Part shown: one piece after another, positions 8,643-16,991 of the stretch
Position numbering within the stretch: position 1 is the first letter of the stretch
Layout: each line of letters starts with the position of its first letter
Source: Christensenella tenuis
Lineage (GTDB): Bacteria > Bacillota > Clostridia > Christensenellales > Christensenellaceae
DNA length: 64,000 bases
Direction of reading: 5' to 3'
Assembly: GCF_014287795.1 (NCBI RefSeq)
Contig: NZ_JACOON010000002.1
Location: forward strand, 124,001 to 188,000
The notes under the pieces: model-generated
Databases searched by the model: none
What the model was told of the DNA's origin: nothing
The model's input: only the letters and a program-made list of their open reading frames with translations
Position numbers and translations under genes: made by a program

Positions 8643-8674
8643 GGGGCGCTCCCTGCGAGCGTCCCTTTTCTTTT
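8643..8674 (+). terminator. Intrinsic terminator after the tail tube gene
   Basis: A nine-pair GC-rich stem GGGGCGCTC with GAGCGTCCC (one G-U) closes loop CCTGC and is followed by TTTTCTTTT. It lies 11 bases after the tube stop codon and probably lowers read-through into the chaperone and tape measure genes. Confidence 0.82.
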
Positions 8675-8691
8675 ATAAGGAGTAATTAATA

Positions 8692-9024
8692 ATGGGAAAC
8701 ATTCTTGATCTTGGAGTTTTTAAAAAACAAACCCTCCCTATCCGTATGCCAGATGGGAAGCTGGTTCACATAAAAAAGCCAACGCAGGCTATGACGATTG
8801 AGTTGCTTGAGGTAGTGGAGGTTATGAAGGATTGTGATGAGGGAAGCATGGAAAACTATGTGGACGCGCTCTATAAGTCTGCCTCCGGCGTACTTAATCA
8901 CAATACCGAAGGAATCGAATTTGATGACCAGTATATCAAAGATGAAATAAGCCTGCCTATGCTTACGGCGATATATAAGGGGTATTGCGACTTTATGAAT
9001 GAGGTTCAGGATCAAAAAAACTGA
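8692..9024 (+). CDS. Tail assembly chaperone, short form (gpG-like)
   Basis: A 110-residue acidic protein between tube and tape measure, the place of lambda gpG-type chaperones that coat the tape measure during tail assembly. The frame ends in CAA AAA AAC TGA, so a classic A AAA AAC slippery heptamer lies immediately before the stop. A minus-one slip would fuse this protein to the next frame (to 9305), giving the long gpGT form. Start ATG 8692 follows AAGGAG. Confidence 0.8.
   Translation: MGNILDLGVFKKQTLPIRMPDGKLVHIKKPTQAMTIELLEVVEVMKDCDEGSMENYVDALYKSASGVLNHNTEGIEFDDQYIKDEISLPMLTAIYKGYCDFMNEVQDQKN
9015..9021 (+). other. Programmed -1 ribosomal frameshift site (A AAA AAC)
   Basis: In the reading frame of the preceding gene the bases are split A AAA AAC and directly followed by TGA. 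After a minus-one slip reading continues CTG AAA ATG CCG into the frame that ends at 9305. The heptamer is one of the most efficient known bacterial slip sequences. Only the sequence supports it here. Confidence 0.82.
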
Positions 9025-9026
9025 AA

Positions 9027-9305
9027 ATGCCGTCTTTGCCGGGGCAAGGCAAGGGCGGCGATGGCATAGAGATCATGCCGTCTGTGCGGCGCGTAATGCG
9101 TTACTGCGGATGTACGTTCGATGAGGCCATGCGGCTTCCCACGGACGTTTTTTTATTATGCAGCAAGAACATGTTCATTGAAGACTTACAGAAGACCCCG
9201 GAAGGGCGTAAGTACCTTGAAGATTGCGAGCGGATGGCAAAAACAGAACCAGACATAGAAGCATTAAAACAAAAAGGGCTGGAATATAGGAGCGTGAAAG
9301 AGTGA
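9027..9305 (+). CDS. Tail assembly chaperone T extension (gpT-like, made by frameshift)
   Basis: This frame overlaps the slip site in the minus-one phase and continues to TGA 9305. The part after ATG 9027 gives 92 residues (VRRVMRYCGCTFDEAMRLPTDVFLLCSK..). ATG 9027 lacks a good ribosome site, so the natural product is probably the G-T fusion of about 204 residues from 8692 to 9305. In lambda the long form links the tape measure to tube subunits. The end overlaps the tape measure start by four bases. Confidence 0.78.
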   Translation: MPSLPGQGKGGDGIEIMPSVRRVMRYCGCTFDEAMRLPTDVFLLCSKNMFIEDLQKTPEGRKYLEDCERMAKTEPDIEALKQKGLEYRSVKE

Positions 9306-11989
9306 ATACGTTAGATTTGGGCGCGCTTAAAATAGGGCTTGTTACAGACCTTGCAAAAGGGATAAGCGAAATTAAAAAGGTTGGGGACACAACCGAGGAA
9401 ACGCAGAGTAAAAGCAAAAAGAACTTCTCGGCTATCGGAAAATCTGTCGGAATTATGGGGGCGGCAATCGGCGGAGCTTGTGTGGCGGCTGGTGCAGCTC
9501 TTATAAAAATGACAAACGATATGGCCGATTACTCTGACGATATCCTTACTTTTTCGGCTAAAACAGGCATAGCAACCGACAGCGTACAAAAACTTTACTA
9601 CATGCAGGAAAGCGCAGATGTTTCCATGCAGAGTTGGCAAAAGGCGATTGCAAAGACTACTACAGCGGTAAAGCAATACCAGCAGGGCAACGCCGAAACG
9701 GTTAAGGCAGTAGATGCTTTGGGTGTATCGTTTACGGATGCGGGCGGCAAAATGAAGTCCCAGTATGATATCATGTTTGACATGCTGGGGGCTCTCGAAA
9801 ACGTAGGAGACTCAACACAGCGTGATGTATTGGCGAACCAAATCTTTGGGCGCTCATATCAAGACCTTTTGCCTGTTATGGAAATGGGCGTAGATAATTT
9901 CAAGGCACAAGCAGATGAAGCGGAGAAGTTGGGGCTTGTAGTAGAAGAAGATGTATTGACATCTTTTAATGACTATAAGGACGCAATGGACAAGATAAAA
10001 CAGCAGCTTGCAAAAGCGTTGTTGCCAGTCTTGCAAGCATTCTTGCCGTTGCTTCAATCCCTTGCGGAAGCCTTTTCTGAATGGCTGGGAAGCTCTGAAA
10101 CAAAAGCGGCGATCCAGTCTATAGCAAATACGCTGTCCGACTTTGTGACGCAAAATAAACAGGCTATCGCAGACTTTGTAAAGGGTGCACTTGAGGCCCT
10201 GCTAGGCATCTTTAAATGGATCATAAACAATAAAGAGGCAGTTTTAATTGCGCTGGCGGGAATCACGGCGGCGGTTATAGCTTTCAATGTGGCAGCATCG
10301 GCAAACCCGATAGGTGCAATTATTTTGGCAGTAACGGCGCTACTCGCTTTGCTTACATCGCTACCAACGGAAATGGACGGCATTAACGCCAAGGTGAGAG
10401 AAGCAAACGCGGCAACGGCGGCGTGGCGGTCTGAAATGGACAATTTAGATACGAGCATCAACAGTTTTTCAGACATGACGAACTCGGCGGGGCAAACCCT
10501 GGGCGATCTCGCGGGCATCATTAGCGACAATCAAAACAAAATCAATGAGATTTACAAGACGGCATTTGATGAAAATCGAAGCCTACGGGACGACGAAATT
10601 CAGAGTGTGCAGGAATACCTTGACAATATCGCGGCGGCTCAAGAAGAACAATATCAGCTCTATCAAGCGCAGCTCGGCGCACAAGTAACGCTTCTGCAAG
10701 AGCAGCTTAAAAACGAGAATCTTACCTATGAGCAGCGCAAGCAGATAATGGGGCAGCTAGAAACGGCGCAGGCGCAGTATGCGGAGAGCGTGAACGGAAG
10801 CATTCAAAACGAGCTCGCAGCCCTAACAATGCGGTTGCAACGCGGAGAGATTACGCAGGAGCAATATAGCCAGATGACGCAAGCCGCGCTTGATAGACAA
10901 AAGGAATATGCGGCCCAAGGTTCGGCAATCACACAGGGCATAGTTGATGAAAATATTTCCACTATGGAAAAGCAATCACAAATAAATATGCAGGCATATA
11001 ATAACCGCACTACGCACACAAAAAGCATGGAAACGGTGCAACAGCATTATGCACAGCGCATGAAAGAGATAAATAACGATGAAACATTAAGTTGGTTCGA
11101 CAAAACCGCATTGTTGCAGGAGGCAGAACGACAAGCCATAGCGGATTTCGCAAAACTTGCAGCCGATCAGGAAGTAACCTGGGACAATTATCAGTTTTTA
11201 ACAGATAGCAATATACAGCAACAGACGGCAAAATTTTTCGACTGGATAGGCACAAACAAGGCTCAAGGGGGGCAGCTTTCAGAAGACAGTAGGCAAAACG
11301 CGCGTGACATTCTGAACGCTTATGCTAGTTTGCCGGAAGATATGCAGGAAAGCGGTCTTAACTCGTTGCGTGGGCTTGCACAGGGCATGGCAGACGAATT
11401 TCCGGGGCTTAAAGATGCCGCCAGTATGGATATGGATCAGCTTATACAGGCGATGAACGACGCTCTAGGCGTTGCCTCTCCTTCTGTGAAAATGGATAGT
11501 GCAGGGCAAAACCTTATGGAAGGGCTGAAACAAGGCACAAATAAGAAAGCACCAAGCCTTATGGATCATATCAGAAACATAGGGCAATCCATGATTGATG
11601 GGTTTAAAAACCTGTTTCAAATCAAATCGCCGTCGCGTGTTTTCCGGGGGTTCGGTGAGAATATCGGCGCAGGGCTGGAAGAGGGCCTTTTATCCAGCAC
11701 TGACGCAGTAATGAAGGCCGGGGACGAACTAAGCAAAGCGGCGCTAGATGGCTTGAACGCCAATAAACTTGAAATGGAGGCAGTAGCCTTTGCGGGAGAT
11801 GCGCTAGCAGACGCTTACAGAACGCCGGACATTAGCGGGTATATAAATACTCATGAAGGTAGTAAAGACGCATCAGGAAGCGTTATAAAGAACGAGCAGA
11901 ACAACTATTTCACGGCGCGGGAACTTACGCCATACGAACAGGCGCAACAGACGCGCCGGCTTGGGAAGGCGTTGTTTGAAGGTGTATAA
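9302..11989 (+). CDS. Tail tape measure protein
   Basis: At 895 residues the largest gene of the phage; it sets tail length and takes part in DNA ejection. Visible are an N-terminal phage tape-measure core (about 1-260) with the hydrophobic stretch SVGIMGAAIGGACVAAGAAL, and a second hydrophobic region (about 310-355, VLIALAGITAAVIAF..GAIILAVTALLALL). A long Gln/Glu-rich coiled coil spans about 400-620. Paired SPS motifs (GVASPSVKM, KSPSRVF) near the end are typical of this group. No lytic enzyme domain is recognisable. Confidence 0.93.
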   Translation: MNTLDLGALKIGLVTDLAKGISEIKKVGDTTEETQSKSKKNFSAIGKSVGIMGAAIGGACVAAGAALIKMTNDMADYSDDILTFSAKTGIATDSVQKLYYMQESADVSMQSWQKAIAKTTTAVKQYQQGNAETVKAVDALGVSFTDAGGKMKSQYDIMFDMLGALENVGDSTQRDVLANQIFGRSYQDLLPVMEMGVDNFKAQADEAEKLGLVVEEDVLTSFNDYKDAMDKIKQQLAKALLPVLQAFLPLLQSLAEAFSEWLGSSETKAAIQSIANTLSDFVTQNKQAIADFVKGALEALLGIFKWIINNKEAVLIALAGITAAVIAFNVAASANPIGAIILAVTALLALLTSLPTEMDGINAKVREANAATAAWRSEMDNLDTSINSFSDMTNSAGQTLGDLAGIISDNQNKINEIYKTAFDENRSLRDDEIQSVQEYLDNIAAAQEEQYQLYQAQLGAQVTLLQEQLKNENLTYEQRKQIMGQLETAQAQYAESVNGSIQNELAALTMRLQRGEITQEQYSQMTQAALDRQKEYAAQGSAITQGIVDENISTMEKQSQINMQAYNNRTTHTKSMETVQQHYAQRMKEINNDETLSWFDKTALLQEAERQAIADFAKLAADQEVTWDNYQFLTDSNIQQQTAKFFDWIGTNKAQGGQLSEDSRQNARDILNAYASLPEDMQESGLNSLRGLAQGMADEFPGLKDAASMDMDQLIQAMNDALGVASPSVKMDSAGQNLMEGLKQGTNKKAPSLMDHIRNIGQSMIDGFKNLFQIKSPSRVFRGFGENIGAGLEEGLLSSTDAVMKAGDELSKAALDGLNANKLEMEAVAFAGDALADAYRTPDISGYINTHEGSKDASGSVIKNEQNNYFTARELTPYEQAQQTRRLGKALFEGV

Positions 11990-12847
11990 ATGGAACGGAT
12001 AAAATTTATAAACTCGAAGAATCAAATTTTTACCGCGTCATATGACGAAAACGCAAGGTTTATAATCAATAGCCTTGGAGGGTTGCGCGCTGCGGATATT
12101 CAGATCGTTCAATCGTCTGGGTATTTGCAGCATGGCGCGACCTATGGCCGAAGCCTTTACGGGGTGCGCCCAATCCCGATCCAGTTTTACTATAGCTATT
12201 TCAGCACAGCGGAGTTTTACAAGACTATGGACGGACTCCAGCGCGTTTTTAATCCTATGCTTGGCGAAGGCGTCTTAATCTATGAAAACGACCATCACAG
12301 CCGCATGATAAGGGCTACGGTGACGGAACAACCGGACATTGCCTCTAACACTGGGCTTGGGCTACGGGTGATAGGACTTGAGCTTACGGCGCACGATCCA
12401 TTCTTTGAAGACCTGATAGAAACGCGCGTCAGAATGGCTGACTTTGTAGGCGGGTTAAAATTCCCTCACAGAATGCCCATGAGGTTTGGCAAGCGCGGCG
12501 ATTCCGTGACGATCAATAACAGTGGGGATGCGCCCGCGCCGATCCGATGCGAATTTAGAGGCGCGGCCACAAATCCGGCGCTTAAAAACGACACAACAGG
12601 TGAGGCGCTGAAGGTAGTGGCGACGATTGCGGCGGGCGATACGCTTGTAATTGACACCGCATACGGTAAAAAAACCGTCACGATTGAGCGAGGCGACGGA
12701 ACGATTGAGGACGCTACAAACTCCGTGGATGATGAACAATCTTCCTTCTTCTCTCTTGCGCTTGGAAGCAATAGGCTTTCTTTTTCTGCTGATACCGGCG
12801 CGCCGGTAGTTTATGTAAATTATAAACGTCTATATGGGAATGGATAA
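11990..12847 (+). CDS. Distal tail protein (Dit, siphovirus type)
   Basis: Forms the hub between tube and tip. The 285-residue product begins MERIKFINSKNQIFT and contains the family's central segment RPIPIQFYYSYFSTAEFYKTMDGLQRVFNP with later LRVIGLELTAHDPFFED, as in Dit (pfam05709-type) proteins. The C-terminal beta domain would correspond to the galectin-like part. It starts immediately after the tape measure gene. Confidence 0.85.
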   Translation: MERIKFINSKNQIFTASYDENARFIINSLGGLRAADIQIVQSSGYLQHGATYGRSLYGVRPIPIQFYYSYFSTAEFYKTMDGLQRVFNPMLGEGVLIYENDHHSRMIRATVTEQPDIASNTGLGLRVIGLELTAHDPFFEDLIETRVRMADFVGGLKFPHRMPMRFGKRGDSVTINNSGDAPAPIRCEFRGAATNPALKNDTTGEALKVVATIAAGDTLVIDTAYGKKTVTIERGDGTIEDATNSVDDEQSSFFSLALGSNRLSFSADTGAPVVYVNYKRLYGNG

Positions 12848-12850
12848 CAA

Positions 12851-13951
12851 ATGGAAATCAAATGCTATAAATTTACGCCGACTGAATTAAAATTTTGCGG
12901 GGTAATAGATGATCCCGTTTCTTTTATGTTTTGCCGCAAGTACAGTGGTATAGGAGAATGGCAGATAGTCCAAAGCCTTGATACGGTGAACGCTGCCCGG
13001 ATTGCGGATTTCGATTTTATTCAAATCGCGCCCCGTGTGGCTGGGATTGTGACAAAGGTTATCACAGACAAAGGAACTTCCAACAAGCGAACGATTAAAG
13101 GCATAGAGCTAAAAGGTATAGCCAAGCAAAGAATCGTAATGCCGCCTACTGGTAGCGCTGAACTTTCATACAGCAATACGGCAGTAAATAAGGTGATGGA
13201 AGGGTTGTTTGCAACGCAGATCGTAAGCCCTTCCGATACCAATAGAGCGATTCCGCTTACGCGGGTAATCCCTCTTGCGTCGGATGTTACAACAAAAATT
13301 TATTATAGTGGGCGTTTTGCCGATCTGCACGAAGACCTGGCGAACATTTCAGCGGCCAGCGGTGTTGGGTGGTATGCCGAAATAGCAGAGGGCTATATTG
13401 ATTTTTCATGTATGATCGGATTAGACAGGACGGCAGGACAGCAGGAAAATCAAAGGCTTATATTATCCCTGCATAACAATCGCCTAGACAGCTTATATGT
13501 CGATAAAAATACCCGATGGGTGAACCTTGGATATGTTGCCGGGCAAGGTGAGGGAACGCAAAGAACGGTGATAACGCAAAGCGTGAACAATGATATTGCA
13601 GATATCGGGCGTTATGAAGTCTACATTGATGCGCGCGACCTTTCTACGGTAGATGAGCTAAAAAGCCGTGGAGACGAAAAGCTAGCGGAGTATGGCGACA
13701 ACATAACCGTGACCGCTGCTATGTCAAAATCGTTTGCGGCACAGTACGGAACGGCGTTTGACCTTGGCGACATTGCCACAATAAAGGATGATGCGTTGCC
13801 AACGGGCGCGCTCGATGCGCGCATCACAGAAATAGAAACCGTGTACGAGGGCGGCGAGCAGACAATAAGCGTTACGCTTGGATATAACAAATCTCAAATA
13901 AATGATGTTTTGAACCGTTTGAAAAACAACAAATCTATAAACGCGAGGTAA
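12851..13951 (+). CDS. Tail tip protein (ReqiPepy6 Gp37-like)
   Basis: A 366-residue protein whose opening (YKFTPTELKFCGVIDDPVSFMFCRKYSGIGEWQI) and closing (DLGDIATIKDD..TEIETVYEGGEQTISVTLGYNK) match the siphovirus Gp37-like tail family. That family takes the place of the Tal/gp27-like hub in many clostridial phages. No peptidase or lysin module is attached. It lies between Dit and the fibre gene. Confidence 0.8.
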   Translation: MEIKCYKFTPTELKFCGVIDDPVSFMFCRKYSGIGEWQIVQSLDTVNAARIADFDFIQIAPRVAGIVTKVITDKGTSNKRTIKGIELKGIAKQRIVMPPTGSAELSYSNTAVNKVMEGLFATQIVSPSDTNRAIPLTRVIPLASDVTTKIYYSGRFADLHEDLANISAASGVGWYAEIAEGYIDFSCMIGLDRTAGQQENQRLILSLHNNRLDSLYVDKNTRWVNLGYVAGQGEGTQRTVITQSVNNDIADIGRYEVYIDARDLSTVDELKSRGDEKLAEYGDNITVTAAMSKSFAAQYGTAFDLGDIATIKDDALPTGALDARITEIETVYEGGEQTISVTLGYNKSQINDVLNRLKNNKSINAR

Positions 13952-13956
13952 AGAAG

Positions 13957-14889
13957 ATGGCAGTAAACTTTGACAATTTCGGATTTTTCGATTATGTGGA
14001 AGGGGAGCTTGACGACCGCTACGAGTATAATTCAGATGAATATAGCGAGATCATGGATAGCATTTTGGGGACTGGAATTATACAGGGCAAAGGAGATAAT
14101 CTTGCGTGCGAATCCGGCGCAGGTGCAGTTATTGTCAATACGGGTGTGGTAGTCGTGGATGGGCGAACCGGGATTTTGCACGAGAGCAAAAGCGTTCTAA
14201 TTGATTCCGTGGAATCCGGCTATAGCCGAATAGACCGCATTGTTGCACGAAAGGACCTTGCAAACCGCATAGTATGCCTTGACGCAATCAAGGGAACGCC
14301 GACCACTGGAACGCCTACAGCACCGGAACTGACGCGTGACACTTCAATTTATGAGGTCTCACTGTGTCGGGTGCTGGTCACGGGCAACGGGATCATAGTC
14401 ACAGACGAACGCGGGGATGCGACGTTGTGCGGCTACATTCCGCAATATAATAATTTGATGGGTAAATCAATGTACGACACTAATAACGACGGAGTAGTTG
14501 ACGCAGCAGACGATGCGGAGAAGCTGGGCGGGCATCCTGCAAGTTATTTTGTCCCCGCGACAAAACCGGCGATGATCTCATTTTCGGGAAGTGGAATAAC
14601 ATGGGAGGCAAATTGGGCGTGGTTTGACGGACGGCAAGTCCATATAAATTTCAGCGGGCGCACAACCGCGGGCACGGATGCTATTTCTGGGGTGTTCGCT
14701 CAACTTCCCGCAAGCATACCAAGGCCGAGCGGAGATTTTTTCATCCCTGCATTTTTTCGCAAGGCCACAAACGATACCGTCCACTTTGGGCGCATTGTAG
14801 TAAGCGCCAGCGGGCAAATTTCCACTTCCGCTGATTCCGGCGGCGGATGGATGGCGATTATGGCAGTTGGCTGTTATCCGGCTGGATAA
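13957..14889 (+). CDS. Tail fibre / receptor-binding protein
   Basis: A 310-residue protein with an N-terminal baseplate-anchor-like part (VVVDGRTGILHESKSVLIDSVESGYSRIDRIVARKDL). A short linker with a calcium-like loop (DTNNDGVVDAADDAEKLGGHPASYF) leads to a C-terminal beta domain (GITWEANWAWFDGRQVHINFSG..). It sits between tail tip and lysis genes, so a host-binding fibre or upper baseplate role is likely. The receptor cannot be inferred. Confidence 0.75.
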   Translation: MAVNFDNFGFFDYVEGELDDRYEYNSDEYSEIMDSILGTGIIQGKGDNLACESGAGAVIVNTGVVVVDGRTGILHESKSVLIDSVESGYSRIDRIVARKDLANRIVCLDAIKGTPTTGTPTAPELTRDTSIYEVSLCRVLVTGNGIIVTDERGDATLCGYIPQYNNLMGKSMYDTNNDGVVDAADDAEKLGGHPASYFVPATKPAMISFSGSGITWEANWAWFDGRQVHINFSGRTTAGTDAISGVFAQLPASIPRPSGDFFIPAFFRKATNDTVHFGRIVVSASGQISTSADSGGGWMAIMAVGCYPAG

Positions 14890-14907
14890 GGAATTGGAGG
14901 ACAGGGT

Positions 14908-15180
14908 ATGATGCAAATAGAGATCACAATTCTGATTGCCGTAGTCGGGTGCTTTGTCGGGCTTGCGGGATGGTTGTCCGGTCGGGACAAAAAAATAGCG
15001 AATGACAGCAAGTGGCGGGGCGGCGTAGACGCTAAGCTCGATACAATACTCGGTATCAAAAACGACGTCGAAAAGCTCGATTGCAAGGTGGACGACCACG
15101 AACATAGAATTACGGCAGTGGAGCAGAGCGCAAAGCAGGCGCATTACAGGATCACAGAACACATAGAAAAGGATCGCTAG
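14908..15180 (+). CDS. Membrane-anchored coiled-coil protein of the lysis region (XhlA-like)
   Basis: A 90-residue protein with one N-terminal membrane helix (ITILIAVVGCFVGLAGWLSG) followed by a charged coiled coil (DTILGIKNDVEKLDCKVDDHEHRITAVEQ). This layout resembles XhlA-type haemolysin/holin accessory proteins found next to holin and endolysin. Start at ATG 14908, after GGAGGACAGGGT; ATG 14911 is an alternative. Confidence 0.6.
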   Translation: MMQIEITILIAVVGCFVGLAGWLSGRDKKIANDSKWRGGVDAKLDTILGIKNDVEKLDCKVDDHEHRITAVEQSAKQAHYRITEHIEKDR

Positions 15181-15181
15181 G

Positions 15182-15202
15182 CGGCGAAAGCCGTTTTTAT
15201 TT
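15182..15202 (+). terminator. Short GNRA-loop hairpin before the endolysin gene
   Basis: CGGC-GAAA-GCCG followed by TTTTTATTTT. The stem is only four pairs but is closed by a stable GAAA tetraloop, so it could act as a partial terminator between the XhlA-like and endolysin genes. Confidence 0.4.
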
Positions 15203-15220
15203 TGGAAAGGAGCTATTATA

Positions 15221-15958
15221 ATGGCAAAAATTACAGCGGCGCAGCTCATAGAGGGTTGCAAGAAAAGGCTAGGCTGGGGGTATGTCCTCGGCGGGCAGGG
15301 CGAATTGTATTCCGAGGATGTGGGAAAGCGGTTTTTTGAAAGGTATAACGAAAAGCCCTTGTCCTACTATATCAAGGAATGCGCTAAATGGTTTGGTAAG
15401 CACGTTGTAGATTGTTCCGGGCTTATCATCGAGGCCTTCAGGGATTATCTGCCCAGCTACGGCGATATGACGGCAAACGGTCTTTATGACAGATGCTTTG
15501 AGCGTGGGGCAATCGGGACGATCCCGGAAGTGCCGGGTGTGTGCGTTTGGAAGAGCGGGCATATAGGGATTTATATCGGCGGCAGTAAAGTCATTGAATC
15601 GCGCGGTAAAGCCTATGGAGTGGTGGAAACGACGTTAAGCGCGCGGGATTTCACGAACTGGGGCAAGTTGCGCGATGTAGACTACGCAGCGTCCGCGCCA
15701 CAGCCCGCAGCACCTTCACAGAACGTTCCCGCTCTTACGCGCAACCTTTCCAATGGAACGCGCGGCGAAGACGTGAGACGGGCGCAGGAGCGGCTTGAAA
15801 AACATCTTGCACAGCCGGGAAAGATTGATGGTATCTTTGGAGAAAGGACGGAAGCAGCCGTAAAGCGCTTCCAGCAGGCGCGGAAAAATGAAGGCCGTGA
15901 CATTGGCGCGGTAGATGGGATCATTGGCCCAAAGACATGGGCGATCCTGTGGGAATAA
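15221..15958 (+). CDS. Endolysin: NlpC/P60-type peptidase with peptidoglycan-binding domain
   Basis: Cuts host peptidoglycan for release. The N-terminal domain (about 1-150) has the NlpC/P60 catalytic cysteine in HVVDCSGLIIEAF and the histidine in SGHIGIYIGG. The C-terminal PG_binding_1 repeat region (about 168-245) contains GTRGEDVRRAQERL, GIFGERTEAAVKRFQ and DGIIGPKTWAIL. No signal peptide is present, so holin must provide access. At 245 residues it is a typical two-domain phage lysin. Confidence 0.92.
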   Translation: MAKITAAQLIEGCKKRLGWGYVLGGQGELYSEDVGKRFFERYNEKPLSYYIKECAKWFGKHVVDCSGLIIEAFRDYLPSYGDMTANGLYDRCFERGAIGTIPEVPGVCVWKSGHIGIYIGGSKVIESRGKAYGVVETTLSARDFTNWGKLRDVDYAASAPQPAAPSQNVPALTRNLSNGTRGEDVRRAQERLEKHLAQPGKIDGIFGERTEAAVKRFQQARKNEGRDIGAVDGIIGPKTWAILWE

Positions 15959-15976
15959 GGAAAGGAGAAATAAGGA

Positions 15977-16255
15977 ATGGAAATTATGGAACAGTACGCA
16001 ATACCTATTGTAATGGGTATTTGCTTCGGCCTCGGGTTTGTACTTAAACACGCGATTACGAAGTTGCCGAACAACTGGATTCCGGCACTTCTGGTAGCCA
16101 TTGGCGTGATCGTCAACTCATGGCTTGAGGCGTGGACATTTACGCCGGAAATCTTGATCGGCGGTATCGCAAGCGGGCTTTTGAGCGTCGGCCTATTTGA
16201 GACGGCAAAGACGCTGATCGATAGGGTAAAGAATACGTTCAGTTCGAAGGAATGA
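15977..16255 (+). CDS. Phage holin
   Basis: A 92-residue membrane protein with about three hydrophobic segments (IPIVMGICFGLGFVL, WIPALLVAIGVIVNSWLEAW, ILIGGIASGLLSVGLFETA) and a charged C-terminal tail (DRVKNTFSSKE). This is the usual look of the holin family found beside Gram-positive NlpC/P60 lysins. It would form the membrane lesions that let the endolysin reach the wall. Last gene of the prophage. Confidence 0.85.
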   Translation: MEIMEQYAIPIVMGICFGLGFVLKHAITKLPNNWIPALLVAIGVIVNSWLEAWTFTPEILIGGIASGLLSVGLFETAKTLIDRVKNTFSSKE

Positions 16256-16261
16256 CGAAGG

Positions 16262-16288
16262 GCGGGGGCTTCGGCTCCCGCTTTTTTG
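16262..16288 (+). terminator. Strong terminator at the end of the prophage late operon
   Basis: An eight-pair stem GCGGGGGC / GCTCCCGC is capped by a C(TTCG)G tetraloop and followed by TTTTTT. It lies six bases after the holin stop codon and insulates host DNA from late phage transcription. Confidence 0.92.
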
Positions 16289-16296
16289 TTTGCTGG

Positions 16297-16320
16297 GTGT
16301 GGTCAAAAGTGTGGTCAAAA
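16297..16320 (+). repeat. Tandem 12-bp repeat GTGTGGTCAAAA near the attachment site
   Basis: Two perfect head-to-tail copies (16297-16308 and 16309-16320) lie between the last phage gene and the tRNA. Short direct repeats like these next to a tRNA target are typical arm-type binding sites for tyrosine integrases. This is an inference, since the integrase is not in the window. Confidence 0.55.
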
Positions 16321-16324
16321 CCAA

Positions 16325-16359
16325 AATAAAAACCCTTCAAACCTACTGTTTAAAAGGGT
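16325..16359 (-). terminator. Terminator of the tRNA-Met gene
   Basis: On the minus strand ACCCTT pairs with AAGGGT (with an inner AAAC/GTTT extension) and is followed by TTTTTATTTT. It ends transcription of the tRNA and lies on the prophage side, so integration may have supplied or replaced it. Confidence 0.7.
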
Positions 16360-16364
16360 CTTGA

Positions 16365-16441
16365 TGGTAGCGGCGAGTGGATTCGAACCACCGACCAATC
16401 GGGTATGAACCGAGTACTCTAGCCAACTGAGCTACGCCGCC
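16365..16441 (-). tRNA. tRNA-Met (CAT), elongator type, with encoded CCA
   Basis: The minus strand gives a full cloverleaf: acceptor GGCGGCG with CGCCGCT, D arm GCTCAGTTGGCTAGAGT, anticodon stem TCGG/CCGA around loop TTCATAC, T arm GGTGG-TTCGAAT-CCACT, discriminator A and an encoded CCA. The sequence closely resembles clostridial elongator tRNA-Met. Its 3' end points at the prophage, so the phage attachment core probably lies in this 3' half and regenerates the gene on insertion. Confidence 0.93.
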
Positions 16442-16464
16442 ATTCGATTAAATTGTCTTGCAAT

Positions 16465-16493
16465 ATAATATCATACGCCCATTCTAAAAGCAA
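16465..16493 (-). promoter_or_regulatory. Promoter of tRNA-Met
   Basis: On the minus strand TTGCTT (-35) and TATTAT (-10) are separated by 17 bases, placing the start of transcription about 15-20 bases before the tRNA. Confidence 0.6.
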
Positions 16494-16533
16494 CAATTTT
16501 CCTGCGGGATTGATAAAAATATTTTTCCGGATT

Positions 16534-16991
16534 TCACCACACGCCGTCCGCGATAGAAGCGATATATTCCTCCACTCTATCAAAGGGAATGCCGGGCACC
16601 GCTGAAATTTCTCCATGCAGGAAACGCTTAGCACGCCTCCCATATTCGTCTTTCCCCGGCATCAGGCGTTTTTCGCGCTTTTGAACATATACGGTTTTAA
16701 TGACCCGAATCCATTCGAGTTCATCATATTTTTCCAGGGAGTCTTTATAAAATTCTCTTCGCGTCTTGGCACCGGGCGCCTGCATGGTTCGTATGTAGGG
16801 AACGGCTGCGGATATCCAGCAAATCGTCCTTTGCAGTCACCGGGCGCACAATCTCTTCACTGCATGCATCCGGCGTCTGCTATTCGCCGGAATTTTCGTG
16901 CGGCTATCAACACCGGGGAAGCTCCTTTTGATCCCAGAACATGCCATATGCCTCCACCTTTACAAACTACATAATCGCCTGCTTTATACAT
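16534..16991 (-). pseudogene. Decayed CarD-like regulator (tandem copy)
   Basis: Pieces of one CarD/CdnL-like protein are spread over all three minus-strand frames. The start is MYKAGDYVVCKGGGIWHV in frame with ATG 16991. The middle is GVDSRTK, then SEEIVRPVTAKDDLLD. The C-terminal helical part, PYIRTMQAPGAKTRREFYKDSL through EEYIASIADGVW, ends at 16534. At least two or three frameshifts separate these segments. The ATG overlaps the stop of the intact copy upstream (ATGTATAA), so the ancestral pair was translationally coupled. Sequencing error is unlikely to explain several shifts but cannot be excluded from one sequence. Confidence 0.7.

Larger units (their letters stand above)
1..16367 (+). 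mobile_element. Prophage (siphovirus), late half; left end outside window
   Basis: An unbroken + strand series in canonical siphophage order (terminase, portal, head, connectors, tail, tape measure, Dit, fibre, lysis) occupies the first 16.3 kb. It ends at a strong terminator just before the 3' end of a tRNA-Met gene on the opposite strand. No integrase, repressor or replication genes are seen, so those must lie left of position 1. Gene families resemble SPP1-type portal and gp7 with PBSX-type terminase. All structural genes appear open, so the element may be functional. The right boundary is inferred from the tRNA; the left attachment site cannot be seen. Confidence 0.93.

Noticed and set aside
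16534..16785. 83-residue minus-strand protein as an independent gene
   Set aside because: It matches only the C-terminal half of CarD-like proteins and the missing half is found upstream in other frames, so it is part of a pseudogene.
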